DNA from: Chryseobacterium sp. JM1
GTDB lineage: Bacteria > Bacteroidota > Bacteroidia > Flavobacteriales > Weeksellaceae
Assembly (NCBI RefSeq): GCF_000737715.1
Contig: NZ_JPRN01000008.1
Span: 166,056 to 230,055 of the forward strand
DNA: 64,000 nucleotides
Reading direction: 5' to 3'
The notes under the pieces are model-generated. The model was not told where the DNA came from, made no database searches, and worked only from the letters and a program-made list of their open reading frames with translations. Below, in pieces: positions 50,582 to 60,100 of this stretch. How positions within the stretch are numbered: position 1 is the stretch's first letter; every line of letters starts with the position of its first letter. A program made the translations under genes and the position numbers.

Positions 50582-50686
50582 ATGGAGAATGTGGAGTAAA
50601 GTATGAATTACTAGACTCAGCTGAGTGAAATGTCTTTGCATCGTATGCATTATTGAAAAGAATTATTAAACAGGCAAAGAGAAAAA

Positions 50687-50884
50687 ATGAAATCGGAAAA
50701 AACTTCAAAACCCTCCGAAAACAAAAGCAAAAAATCTTTTGTGATAAGGATCGATGAATCTACCTACAAGCAGGTGGAGAAGTGGGCCAATGACGAGTTC
50801 AGGAGCGTAAACGGGCAAATCGAATACCTGTTGCATCAAAGCCTGGTCAATTCGGGGAGGAAAAAGAAAGACGCGGATGAGTAA
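50687..50884 (+). CDS. Arc-like ribbon-helix-helix small protein
   Basis: The 65-residue protein has a Lys/Ser-rich start and a ribbon-helix-helix-like core: SFVIRIDESTYKQVEKWAND, followed by FRSVNGQIEYLLHQSL. That matches the Arc-type DNA-binding domain, with the beta-strand SFVIRI and the helix pair. The gene follows the SPFH gene. DNA binding is predicted from the fold; a target is not known. The Lys-rich tail (RKKKDADE) is typical. Confidence 0.72.
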   Translation: MKSEKTSKPSENKSKKSFVIRIDESTYKQVEKWANDEFRSVNGQIEYLLHQSLVNSGRKKKDADE

Positions 50885-50945
50885 ACCTTCGTAGGGAACC
50901 TTCCAAAATCAGATCAATAAATAACCCTATTAACCTTATACAAGA

Positions 50946-50974
50946 AAAAAGCAGAGAAAATTTCTCTGCTTTTT
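50946..50974. terminator. Bidirectional terminator
   Basis: AAAAAGCAGAGAAA pairs with TTTCTCTGCTTTTT around a very short loop, between the convergent Arc-like and small membrane genes. Confidence 0.8.
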
Positions 50975-50995
50975 ATATTTTTAATAAATCAAGTG

Positions 50996-51199
50996 TTATT
51001 CAAATAAAGTGGTAAAGTAATTGCTGATCACAGTCCAGAAATTCTTACCCAGGAAATAGATCAGGGTAGAAGTGATAATTCCTTTTACCGTGAAGAATAT
51101 AATCCCGCCTATCCCAAATTTTTTCACCAGACTTTTCCATTTGGAAGTCTTCTTTTCCTCTGCTGTAGTAGTATCCTCTACGGTCTTGTTATTTTCCAT
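50996..51199 (-). CDS. Small single-span membrane protein, function unknown
   Basis: The 67-residue protein has a Thr/Glu/Lys-rich cytoplasmic start of about 25 residues, a basic patch (KWKSLVKKFG) and one hydrophobic segment (about 29-50, IGGIIFFTVKGIITSTLIYFLG). The promoter upstream is a full consensus match, which supports expression. I do not recognise a family. It may be a small membrane protein; it is the only gene on its strand here. Confidence 0.65.
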   Translation of the reverse strand: MENNKTVEDTTTAEEKKTSKWKSLVKKFGIGGIIFFTVKGIITSTLIYFLGKNFWTVISNYFTTLFE

Positions 51200-51224
51200 T
51201 CCTGAAATTCAAAAGATTACGCTG

Positions 51225-51254
51225 CAAAGATAAGCATGTTTATAATTAGTCCAA
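51225..51254 (-). promoter_or_regulatory. Promoter for the small membrane protein gene
   Basis: On the minus strand, TTG (51254-51252) and TATCTTTG (51232-51225) are 19 bases apart, a full match to consensus. Confidence 0.65.
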
Positions 51255-51281
51255 ATAAAAAGCGGCTTAAAAATTAAAATT

Positions 51282-51310
51282 TTGAGGTTCGCATAATATT
51301 TCTATCTTTA
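51282..51310 (+). promoter_or_regulatory. Promoter for amaB
   Basis: TTG at 51282-51284 and TATCTTTA at 51303-51310 are 18 bases apart; only the last base of the -7 box differs from consensus. The ATG is 24 bases downstream. Confidence 0.55.
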
Positions 51311-51333
51311 GAGGAAACGAAAAGTAACATTTT

Positions 51334-52884
51334 ATGTCTAAAAAAGTAAAGGATTTCGGAATCGAAAAAACACTCAAAAACCTTGGTATTAAAGAAGAAA
51401 ATAAGGGGACTTCAGTGGGCGGAAAATATTTTGCTTCGGGGAAAACGATAGAAAGTTTTTCTCCCGTAGACGGCAGACTAATCGCCAAAATTAAGACTTC
51501 CGGAGAAAGTGATTATGACAAAGTAATTGAGACGGCTCAGAAGGCGTTTCAGGAGTTTAGATCCATCCCTGCTCCTAAAAGAGGAGAGATCGTTAGGCAG
51601 CTTGGCCAGAAATTAAGAACATATAAAGACGACCTTGGAAAACTGGTTTCTTATGAAATGGGTAAATCCCTTCAGGAAGGTCTTGGAGAAGTTCAGGAAA
51701 TGATCGACATCTGTGATTTCGCAGTTGGGGTTTCAAGACAGCTTCACGGTTATACGATGCATTCAGAAAGACCTGGTCACAGAATGTACGAGCAGTATCA
51801 TCCGCTTGGCGTGGTGGGAATCATCACTGCATTCAACTTCCCGGTTGCTGTATGGGCGTGGAATACCGCTTTAGCATGGATCTGCGGAAACGTGACGATC
51901 TGGAAGCCATCAGAAAAAACACCATTGTGTGCTATCGCATGCCAGAACATTATGGCTGAAGTAGTAAAGGAAAACAATCTTCCTGAGGGTATTTCAAGCG
52001 TATTGGTAGCTGACCATGAGATCGGGCAGAAACTGGTAGATGATAAAAGAGTCTCATTGGTTTCTTTCACAGGTTCTACAAGAGTAGGAAGAATGGTTTC
52101 TTCCAAAGTGGCAGAAAGATTCGGGAAATCTATCCTTGAATTAGGTGGAAATAACGCTATTATTATCTCTAAAGATGCAGATATTGACATGTCTATTATC
52201 GGAGCTGTTTTCGGAGCTGTAGGTACGGCCGGACAGAGATGTACGTCTACAAGAAGACTGATCATCCACGAAAGCGTATACAACGAAGTAAAAACAAGAT
52301 TGGTAAAAGCTTACGGACAGCTGAAAATTGGTAATCCATTGGATGAAAATAACCACGTAGGACCGCTTATCGATGTGGATGCTGTTAATCAGTACGAAGA
52401 AGCTATCAAGAAATGTAAAAAAGAAGGCGGAAAATTTGCGGTTGAAGGTGGCGTTCTAAGCGGAAAAGATTACGAATCAGGATGCTATGTGAAGCCGTGT
52501 ATCGCAGAAGTTAAAAATTCTTATGAGATCGTTCAGCACGAGACTTTCGCGCCGATCTTATATTTGATCAAATACAAAACATTGGAGGAAGCTATCGCTA
52601 TCCAGAACGATGTTCCTCAGGGATTGTCATCTGCTATCATGACTCAGAATCTTAGAGAAGCAGAATTATTCCTTTCTCATGCAGGTTCAGACTGCGGTAT
52701 TGCGAACGTAAACATCGGAACTTCAGGTGCTGAAATCGGAGGTGCTTTCGGTGGTGAAAAAGAAACCGGAGGCGGAAGAGAATCCGGATCTGACGTTTGG
52801 AAATACTACATGAGAAGACAAACCAACACAATAAATTATACAGCTCAACTTCCTTTAGCACAAGGGATTAAATTTGACCTGTAA
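51334..52884 (+). CDS. amaB: ALDH7-type aldehyde dehydrogenase (aminoadipate-semialdehyde / piperidine-6-carboxylate)
   Basis: The 516-residue enzyme has the aldehyde dehydrogenase residues Glu269 (LELGGNN) and Cys303 (GQRCTSTRR), and the cofactor motif FTGSTRVGR. The C-terminal segment GGEKETGGGRESGSDVWK is characteristic of the ALDH7A/antiquitin group rather than other aldehyde dehydrogenases. Such enzymes oxidise alpha-aminoadipate semialdehyde (in equilibrium with piperideine-6-carboxylate) to alpha-aminoadipate with NAD(P)+. The next gene encodes lysine 6-aminotransferase, which makes that semialdehyde, so lysine catabolism is well supported. It has its own promoter, and a low-complexity spacer separates it from lat. 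Confidence 0.93.
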   Translation: MSKKVKDFGIEKTLKNLGIKEENKGTSVGGKYFASGKTIESFSPVDGRLIAKIKTSGESDYDKVIETAQKAFQEFRSIPAPKRGEIVRQLGQKLRTYKDDLGKLVSYEMGKSLQEGLGEVQEMIDICDFAVGVSRQLHGYTMHSERPGHRMYEQYHPLGVVGIITAFNFPVAVWAWNTALAWICGNVTIWKPSEKTPLCAIACQNIMAEVVKENNLPEGISSVLVADHEIGQKLVDDKRVSLVSFTGSTRVGRMVSSKVAERFGKSILELGGNNAIIISKDADIDMSIIGAVFGAVGTAGQRCTSTRRLIIHESVYNEVKTRLVKAYGQLKIGNPLDENNHVGPLIDVDAVNQYEEAIKKCKKEGGKFAVEGGVLSGKDYESGCYVKPCIAEVKNSYEIVQHETFAPILYLIKYKTLEEAIAIQNDVPQGLSSAIMTQNLREAELFLSHAGSDCGIANVNIGTSGAEIGGAFGGEKETGGGRESGSDVWKYYMRRQTNTINYTAQLPLAQGIKFDL

Positions 52885-52988
52885 AAATTTTAATTTAAAT
52901 CATTTAACGATTTAAAAATTTAAAAATTAATAACCTGGAATGTTTAATCTTTTTAAGCATTCAATTTTTAAATCAAACACAGTTAATT
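52885..52988. repeat. Low-complexity spacer between amaB and lat
   Basis: The spacer is made of near-repeats of ATTTAAAAATTTAAA on both sides of GAATGTTTAATC, which can fold back on itself. It resembles the spacers at 35538-35690 and 54690-54896. Confidence 0.55.
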
Positions 52989-54314
52989 ATGGAACAAACA
53001 ATTGATATAAAAGCAAATAAAGTAAAAGAAACAGTAGGAAGACACGTTTTGGCAGACGGCTTTGATTTTGTGATGGATATTGAAAAATCCCACGGTTCAT
53101 GGCTATATGACAAGCTTACAGACAAAGAGTATTTGGATATGTTCTCGATGTTTGCATCAGCTTCTGTAGGGTACAATCACCCTTATCTTGTAGAAAGATC
53201 AGAATGGCTGGGAAGAATGGCTGTCAACAAGCCTACTTTGGCAGACGTGTACTCAGAAGAATATGCTCACTTTCTGGAAGTGTTTGAAAGAGTAGTGATT
53301 CCTGAGGAACTGCAGTATGCTTTCTTTATTGAAGGTGGAAGTTTAGGGGTAGAGAATGCAATGAAGGCGTGCTTCGACTGGAAAACGCGTAAGAATTTTG
53401 AAAAAGGACTTCAGACAGAAGCCGGGATCTGTATACATTTCAGACAGGCATTCCACGGAAGAAGCGGCTATACATTGAGCTTAACCAATACTTCTGACCC
53501 AAGAAAATATCAGTATTTCCCGATGTTTGACTGGCCAAGAATCTTAAATCCTAAACTGTCTTTCCCTATTACGGAAGAGAATTTAGAAGAAACGATTAAG
53601 AACGAAAGATTAGCTCTTCTTCAGATTGAGGAAGCTATTCTGATGAATCCTGATAAAGTGGCGTGTATCATTATTGAGCCTATCCAGGCTGAAGGTGGCG
53701 ACAATCACTTCAGAGATGAGTTCTTAATGGGATTAAGAAAACTGTGTGATCAGAATGAGATCTTACTGATCTTTGATGAAGTTCAGACAGGTATTGCCAT
53801 TACAGGGAAAATGTGGGCGTTCCAGCATTTTACAGCAAAACCGGACATTATTTCTTTCGGGAAAAAAGCTCAGGTTTGCGGAGTTTTAGCGAACAAAGAA
53901 AAATTTGATCAGGTCCCGAATAACGTTTTCAGAGAAAGTTCAAGAATTAACTCTACTTTCGGAGGGAACTTTATAGACATGCTTCGTTTCCAGTTGGTAA
54001 TGGAAGTAATCGAAAAAGAAAACCTTGTGGAAAACGCAAGAGTGGTTGGAGATTATCTTTTGGAAAAATTAAAAGAAATGGCTCTGAAATATCCTGAAAA
54101 AATTTCAAATGCAAGAGGAAGAGGCCTGATGTGTGCTGTTGACCTTCCTTCAGCAGAAGACAGAAACCATTTAATGAACGAGCTTTTCAAGGACGGATTG
54201 ATCATTCTTCCATGTGGAGACCAGTCACTTCGTTTCAGACCACATCTTAATGTTACACAGGAAGAAATTCAGTTAGCATTGGATAAAATCGAGAGCAATC
54301 TTAACAAAATTTAA
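52989..54314 (+). CDS. lat: L-lysine 6-aminotransferase
   Basis: The 441-residue protein is a class III PLP-dependent aminotransferase. The cofactor lysine lies in FGKKAQVCG (Lys292 or Lys293), Asp263 in FDEVQTG contacts the pyridine ring, and the segment EPIQAEGGDNHFR is present. The surrounding sequence GKKAQVCGV matches lysine-epsilon-aminotransferases better than ornithine or GABA enzymes. It moves the epsilon-amino group of lysine to 2-oxoglutarate, giving aminoadipate semialdehyde, the substrate of the AmaB enzyme encoded just upstream. It follows amaB by 104 bases of spacer. Confidence 0.93.
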   Translation: MEQTIDIKANKVKETVGRHVLADGFDFVMDIEKSHGSWLYDKLTDKEYLDMFSMFASASVGYNHPYLVERSEWLGRMAVNKPTLADVYSEEYAHFLEVFERVVIPEELQYAFFIEGGSLGVENAMKACFDWKTRKNFEKGLQTEAGICIHFRQAFHGRSGYTLSLTNTSDPRKYQYFPMFDWPRILNPKLSFPITEENLEETIKNERLALLQIEEAILMNPDKVACIIIEPIQAEGGDNHFRDEFLMGLRKLCDQNEILLIFDEVQTGIAITGKMWAFQHFTAKPDIISFGKKAQVCGVLANKEKFDQVPNNVFRESSRINSTFGGNFIDMLRFQLVMEVIEKENLVENARVVGDYLLEKLKEMALKYPEKISNARGRGLMCAVDLPSAEDRNHLMNELFKDGLIILPCGDQSLRFRPHLNVTQEEIQLALDKIESNLNKI

Positions 54315-54324
54315 AATCAAAGAT

Positions 54325-54355
54325 TTGTAATTTTCAAAAAAACATTGTACATTTA
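54325..54355 (+). promoter_or_regulatory. Possible promoter for the DUF2007-like gene
   Basis: TTG at 54325-54327 and TACATTTA at 54348-54355 are 20 bases apart; the last base of the -7 box deviates. The ATG is 22 bases downstream. Confidence 0.4.
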
Positions 54356-54376
54356 GATACTCAAACGATATAGAAT

Positions 54377-54607
54377 ATGGAAAGAAGTACGAGAGTATCG
54401 GTTTTTGAAAGTGATAAGCCTTCAGAAATCCAGTTAATAAAGTCTAAATTGGATGATGCACAAATTACAAACAGCGTCGAAAACAGTTATCTTACATTCA
54501 CGACAACGCCTACCGCGACGTCGCTGAAAGTAATGGTAGATCTGGAAGACGAGAAGAATGCATTTGAAATTATAGATGCTTATCTTCAACAAAGTGAAAA
54601 TCAATAA
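54377..54607 (+). CDS. DUF2007-like small protein
   Basis: The 76-residue protein has the pattern of the DUF2007 (putative signal-transducing) family: VSVFESDKPSEIQLIKSKLDDAQI, then a short beta-strand and a DLEDEKNAFEIIDAYL helix. Members are small ferredoxin-like folds related to the PII group; their ligand is unknown. It follows lat and has a possible promoter of its own. A terminator hairpin lies just after its stop codon. Confidence 0.75.
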   Translation: MERSTRVSVFESDKPSEIQLIKSKLDDAQITNSVENSYLTFTTTPTATSLKVMVDLEDEKNAFEIIDAYLQQSENQ

Positions 54608-54639
54608 AACAATTTCATAATTTTAAATTTTACTACTTC

Positions 54640-54671
54640 GAACCGAAAATTAATTTTAATTAGTTTTCGGT
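54640..54671 (+). terminator. Terminator after the DUF2007-like gene
   Basis: AACCGAAAA and TTTTCGGTT pair around an AT-rich inner stem and loop, followed by six T. Confidence 0.7.
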
Positions 54672-54689
54672 TTTTTGATTCAAATAATA

Positions 54690-54896
54690 ATAATCATTAT
54701 TGAAAGATTCAAGAATTTAAAAATTAAAAGATTAAGGAATTAAGAAATTTTGGACTGTTGCTTTTGAATAGAATATCCAACAGAGGTGGGCTTTAGTCCG
54801 TTGGCCTTCAGGGTAAACATAATCAGATCCGGCTTTAGCCAAAACAAAAGTCCCGAATCTCTAAATCTCTAAATTTCCAATATAAAATAAACAACA
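54690..54896. repeat. Low-complexity and repeat-rich spacer
   Basis: The left part (GATTCAAGAATTTAAAAATT and related) can pair with the right part (GAATCTCTAAATCTCTAAATTTC). In between lies GGCTTTAGTCCGTTGGCC and, further on, TCCGGCTTTAGCCAAAAC, two similar blocks that look like a second repeat nested in the first. No gene is visible. Confidence 0.5.
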
Positions 54897-55409
54897 ATGA
54901 ATGCAGAAACTAAGCTGAGAATAGCTGAAATTGAAGACAGAAATGCCATCTGGGCTATTATCCAACAATCCATTGAAAGAAGAAAACAGGACGGAAGTAC
55001 CCAATGGCAGAATGGCTATCCAAACATGGGAACGGTAGAAAGTGACATTGCAAAAGGTTTTGGATATGTGATGACCGTAGACGGAGAAATTGCTGTATAT
55101 GCAGCTTTGATCTTAAATGATGAGCCGGCTTACAGCACGATTGAAGGAGCATGGCTGAGCGACGGTGAATTCGTTGTTGTACATAGAGTGGCGGTTGATG
55201 AAAAATTTGCCGGCCAGGGAATGGTGAAGAAATTATTTGACCATATTGAAGATTTTACAAGATCCCATGAAATCCAAAGTGTAAAAGTAGATACGAATTA
55301 CGATAATATTGCCATGCTTAAAATTCTTGAAAGTAAGGGTTATTCCTATTGTGGTGAAGTAGTTTTGGCGGACGGACTGAGAAAGGCCTATGAGAAGATT
55401 ATAATTTAA
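54897..55409 (+). CDS. GNAT-family N-acetyltransferase
   Basis: The 170-residue protein has the GNAT fold: RIAEIEDRNAIWAIIQQSI, then FVVVHRVAVDEKFAGQGMVKKL, in which the R/Q-x-x-G-x-A-like acetyl-CoA loop is VDEKFAGQGMVKK, and a KVDTNYDNIAMLKILESKGY stretch for the next motif. The family transfers acetyl groups to amines of small molecules, peptides or proteins. It stands between the lysine genes and the efflux operon. The substrate cannot be told. Confidence 0.85.
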   Translation: MNAETKLRIAEIEDRNAIWAIIQQSIERRKQDGSTQWQNGYPNMGTVESDIAKGFGYVMTVDGEIAVYAALILNDEPAYSTIEGAWLSDGEFVVVHRVAVDEKFAGQGMVKKLFDHIEDFTRSHEIQSVKVDTNYDNIAMLKILESKGYSYCGEVVLADGLRKAYEKIII

Positions 55410-55474
55410 GGCAAAAGTTAAATCAACTTTCATTGAATTTTTAAAAGAAGTTGTATTTATAAACTCTATCATGT

Positions 55475-55509
55475 TTGTTCGTTTAGTTCTGAACTAATTT
55501 CTACTTTTG
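55475..55509 (+). promoter_or_regulatory. Promoter with internal operator for the RND efflux operon
   Basis: A -7 box, TACTTTTG, lies at 55502-55509 and a TTTG at 55474-55477, 24 bases apart, slightly longer than ideal. The perfect inverted repeat TTAGTTC T GAACTAA (55483-55497) lies between them, exactly where a repressor would block RNA polymerase. The regulator gene starts 17 bases downstream of the -7 box. Confidence 0.55.
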
Positions 55510-55525
55510 TCAAAATTTTTATATT

Positions 55526-55981
55526 ATGCACCAAAGTATAGAAATTGATGAAAAAATTTTTCAAGATGCCGTAAAGTTTTATGGCACCGTTTTCAACCTA
55601 CCGCCTTTAGCGTCAAAAATCTATGCCTACCTGCTTTTCGATTACGAGAAAGTAGGTATTACTTTTGACGAATTTGTTGAAGTGCTTTCTGCAAGCAAGA
55701 GCTCTGTTTCCACCAGTATTTCATTACTGCTGAATGCACAGCTCATCATCGATCACAACAAAATGGATGAGCGAAAACGGTATTTTTTCATCAATGATGA
55801 ATACAAGAAGATCAGATTTGAAAAAATTGTTCAAAAAATGGAGGACGAACTCAAACTGCTGGATGACCTAAACAACTTTAAAAAAAATCATGACAATGAA
55901 TACAACGAACGCGTAGAAGCTTACAAAGCACTCTTATATAAAAACATAGAAAATATTCAGGAATCTCTTAATAAACTTTAA
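55526..55981 (+). CDS. GbsR/MarR-family regulator of the efflux operon
   Basis: The 151-residue protein has a winged-helix domain of the GbsR type: KIYAYLLFDYEKVGITFDEF, then LSASKSSVSTSISLLLNAQL (recognition helix) and KMDERKRYFFI (wing). The long C-terminal helix (about 95-150) probably forms the dimer. It ends one base before the gene for the RND adaptor, so it is the first gene of the efflux operon. A perfect 15-base palindrome in its own promoter suggests autoregulation and control of the pump. The inducer is unknown. Confidence 0.85.
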   Translation: MHQSIEIDEKIFQDAVKFYGTVFNLPPLASKIYAYLLFDYEKVGITFDEFVEVLSASKSSVSTSISLLLNAQLIIDHNKMDERKRYFFINDEYKKIRFEKIVQKMEDELKLLDDLNNFKKNHDNEYNERVEAYKALLYKNIENIQESLNKL

Positions 55982-55982
55982 A

Positions 55983-57170
55983 ATGAATAATAAGCTAGTT
56001 ATACTTTCTATTGCAGCGTTTTCACTGACGGCCTGCAAAAAAGAAGCTCCAAAACAGGACGGGCCAAAACCTTATCCTGTGATCAACGTGGAGGCGAAAA
56101 ATATCGTAGGCTATCAGACATTTCCAGCTACCATCCAGGGAAGGGTCAACAATGATGTCCGCGCAAAAATACAGGGATATATCACTCAGGTTTTAGTAGA
56201 CGAAGGGCAGTATGTTACAAAAGGACAGCCTTTGTTCCGTCTTGAAACCAATATCCTTACCGAAAATGCTGCTGCTTCCAAAGCCGGTATCGGTGCAGCC
56301 GAATCTACTATTGCAGCGGCACAGGCTTCTGTAAATGCAGCTCAGGTGGAAGTGAACAAACTGAAACCTCTTGTTCAGAAAAACATCATTAGCAGTGTAC
56401 AGCTGCAGACGGCTCAGGCTAGTCTTGCACAAGCTCAGGCTCAGTTGCAGCAGGCTACAGCAGCCAAAAGACAGGCGGTTGCCAATTATAAAGGGGTAGA
56501 AGCCAATATCGAGTACTCGGTCATCCGTGCGCCTATTTCAGGAGTTATCGGGAGACTTCCTTTAAAGGTGGGAAGTTTAGTAGGCCCTACAGATCAGACT
56601 GCTTTAACGACTATCTCAGACACTTCTGAATTGTATGCTTATTTTTCTATGAATGAAAAAGAATATTTTGATTTCCTTGAAAAATCTCCGGGAGCCAGTA
56701 TGTCAGAGAAGATCAAAAATCTTCCGATGGTTGAGCTTCAGTTGGCCAATGGAAGTATCTATTCTGAAAAAGGCAGAATTGAAGCTATTACAGGGCAAAT
56801 TGATGCGACAACAGGAACCATTCAGTTCAGAGTTGCCTTTGCCAATCCACAGAAATTGCTGAGCAATGGGAACAGTGGATCTATCAGACTTCCAAAAGCA
56901 TATGATAATGTATTGGTAGTTCCGGAAAGTGCAACTTACGAGCAGCAGGGTATTGTTTACGTGTATAAAGTGGATAAAGGAGATACGGCAAGAAATGTAG
57001 TGATCAATGTGATCGACAGAATTGACAATATGGCCTTAATAAAAACGGGTATCAATAAAGGTGAAATGATTGTTGCTGCAGGGATCGGAGGACTGAAAAC
57101 AGGAACTGCCGTGAAGCCGAAACCAGTAAAAATGGATAGCCTTGTACAATCTATAAAACCGAAATTCTAA
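55983..57170 (+). CDS. RND efflux membrane-fusion (adaptor) lipoprotein
   Basis: The 395-residue protein has a lipobox (SLTACKK, Cys18), a lipoyl-like half (QGYITQVLVDEGQYVTKGQP, then later SVIRAPISGVIG) separated by a long alpha-helical hairpin at about 90-175, rich in Ala and Gln, and a beta-barrel and membrane-proximal domain. This matches AcrA/MexA-type adaptors anchored in the inner membrane. It joins the pump to the outer membrane channel. Genes for both follow on the same strand, with one base between this gene and the pump gene. Confidence 0.94.
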   Translation: MNNKLVILSIAAFSLTACKKEAPKQDGPKPYPVINVEAKNIVGYQTFPATIQGRVNNDVRAKIQGYITQVLVDEGQYVTKGQPLFRLETNILTENAAASKAGIGAAESTIAAAQASVNAAQVEVNKLKPLVQKNIISSVQLQTAQASLAQAQAQLQQATAAKRQAVANYKGVEANIEYSVIRAPISGVIGRLPLKVGSLVGPTDQTALTTISDTSELYAYFSMNEKEYFDFLEKSPGASMSEKIKNLPMVELQLANGSIYSEKGRIEAITGQIDATTGTIQFRVAFANPQKLLSNGNSGSIRLPKAYDNVLVVPESATYEQQGIVYVYKVDKGDTARNVVINVIDRIDNMALIKTGINKGEMIVAAGIGGLKTGTAVKPKPVKMDSLVQSIKPKF

Positions 57171-57171
57171 A

Positions 57172-60100
57172 ATGATTAAAAATTTTATAAACCGACCGGT
57201 TTTATCCACCGTAATCTCAATCTTGATTGTGATTCTCGGGATTTTGGGGTTAATTGCCCTGCCAGTCACACAGTATCCGGATATTGCACCGCCCACAGTA
57301 AGCGTTTCAGCGAACTATACGGGTGCCAATGCGGAGACTGTTATGAAAAGTGTTGTAGTACCTCTGGAAGAACAGATCAACGGGGTGGAAGGAATGGATT
57401 ACATTACTTCCAGTGCCGGAAATGATGGTTCAGCACAAATTCAGGTATTCTTTAAACAAGGAATTGATCCGGATATTGCCGCGGTAAACGTACAGAACCG
57501 TGTAACCAGAGCAACACCATTACTTCCAAGTGAAGTGACCCGTTCCGGAGTTGTTACACAGAAACAGCAGACCAGTGCATTGATGTATATGTCTTTCTAT
57601 TCTGAAAATAAAGACCTGGATGATGTATATCTTCAGAACTTTTTGAATATCAACGTTATTCCGAACTTAAAGAGAATTAATGGAGTAGGTGATGCCAACG
57701 TTTTCGGGGGTAAAAACTATTCCATGAGAGTTTGGCTTGATCCTTCAAAAATGGCAGCTTACGGATTAACTCCCGATGATGTTACGGCTGCAATTAATGA
57801 GCAGAGTAGAGAAGCAGCTGCCGGTTCTATCGGGCAAAACAGCGGGAGCTCTTTTGAATATATCATTAAATATGTCGGAAAATTCAACGAAAAGGAACAG
57901 TATGACAATATCATCATTAAAGCGCTTCCAAGTGGACAGAATTTAATGCTGAAAGACGTAGCTAAAGTTGAATTGGCCGGACAGTCCTACACAGGAGTCG
58001 GTGAAAACGGAAACAGCCCGTCCATCAGTATGGGGATTTTCCAGACGCCGGGTTCCAATGCCCAGGAAATTATTAAAAATATCAAAACCTATCTGAAATC
58101 AGCAGAAGGAAGCTTCCCTGAAGGGGTAAAATATACGTTTAACTTCGATACCAACGAATTCCTTGAGGCATCTATTGAAAAGGTAGTTCATACCTTAATT
58201 GAAGCCTTTATTCTGGTATTTATCGTGGTGTATATTTTCTTACAGGACTTCAGATCTACATTAATTCCGGCCATTGCGGTTCCGGTATCTATTGTGGGTG
58301 CATTTTTCTTCCTGAATCTATTTGGATATTCATTAAACCTTTTAACCCTGTTCGCATTAGTTCTTGCGATTGGTATTGTGGTGGATGACGCGATTGTCGT
58401 CGTCGAGGCCGTTCACGCCAAGATGGAACACGGTATTTCCGATGCTAAAAAAGCAACCGTCGAGGCGATGGATGAAATCACAGGAGCTATTATCTCCATT
58501 ACTTTGGTGATGGCAGCGGTATTCGTTCCGGTGACGTTTATTACAGGTCCAACGGGAGTTTTTTACCAGCAGTTTGGTATTACGCTGATCATTGCGATCA
58601 TTATTTCTGCGATTAATGCATTAACGCTGAGTCCGGTTTTATGTTCATTATTCTTAAAACCTCACTCAGAGCATCATTCAGAATATAAAAACTTAAACCT
58701 GTTACAGAAATTTTTCTACAAGTTTAATATTGCTTTCAAAACGGCAACCGACCGTTACGGAAGAGGATTTGTGTTCTTATTGAGACATAAATGGGTAACA
58801 CTGGTCATCTTTGCTGTGACGGCAGGGATTCTTTACTGGGCAAGTGGAACTATGAAAAAAGGTTTCGTACCTACAGAAGACAGAGGGATTATCTTTACAG
58901 ACGTACAGCTTCCACCGGGAGCTTCTATGGAAAGAACCTACAACGCTTTGAAAACACTTCAGGCTAATGCTTTAAAAGTTCCGGGAGTACAAAACGTAAC
59001 GATTTCTACCGGTAGAGGTTTCTTATCCGGAAATGGTAGTAATAACGGTCTTGCCTTCATTAAGCTTAAACCTTTCGACGAAAGGAAAAAAGATAACCAG
59101 ACTTCTGAAGATATTACTAAAAAATTATTCGGTATTTCAGGAAAAGTTCCGGATGCGAAAATTGTATTCTTCCAGCCGCCAAGTGTACCAGGTTTTGGTA
59201 ACAGTGCCGGTTTTGAAATGGTACTGTTAGACAAATCAGGAGGAGACTATGCTGATCTCGACAACAAAACCAATGAGTTCATCGGGAAGCTGATGCAGAG
59301 ACCTGAGATTGAATTCGCTCAATCATCATTTAACACAAAATACCCTCAGTATCAAATGGACATCAACGTTCCTTTGGCTAAGCAGGTCGGTGTTTCTGTC
59401 AATACGATTTTAAGTACGATGCAGGGATATATTGGAGGGGTTTACACCGCCGACTTTACAAAATACGGAAAACAGTTCAGGGTAATGGTTCAGGCACTTC
59501 CTGAAAACAGACAGAACATCAGTAACTTAAATGAACTGTATGTGAGAACAGCTTCCGGAGTTATGTCCCCAATTTCACAGTTTGTAACGCTGAAAAAAGC
59601 ATACGGACCTCAATCGGTAAGCCGATATAACCTGTTTACCTCTGTGAAGATTACAGGAGCCAACTCTGCAGGATTCAGTTCAGGGGACGCGATTACAGCG
59701 GTACAGGATGTGGCCAAAGAAACTTTAAATCAAAATTACGATGTAGAGTTTACGGGATTAACAAGAGAAGAATTAAATTCAGGATCTCAGACCCTTTTGA
59801 TCTTTGGATTAAGTTTAATTTTCGTTTACTTCATTCTTTCTGCTCAGTATGAAAGTTATATCCTTCCTTTAGTCGTAGTAATTTCTCTTCCTCTTGGGGT
59901 AATGGGAGCCTATTTCGGACAAAAAATAATGGGCTTGGAAAACAATATTTATTTCCAGATTGCTTTGATTATGTTGGTCGGATTGCTCGCGAAAAACGCC
60001 ATTTTGATCATCGAATTTGCTGTTCAGAGAAGGCATCATGGGGAAACCATTGTCATGTCTGCCATCAATGCTGCAAAAGCCAGGTTAAGACCGATTCTGA

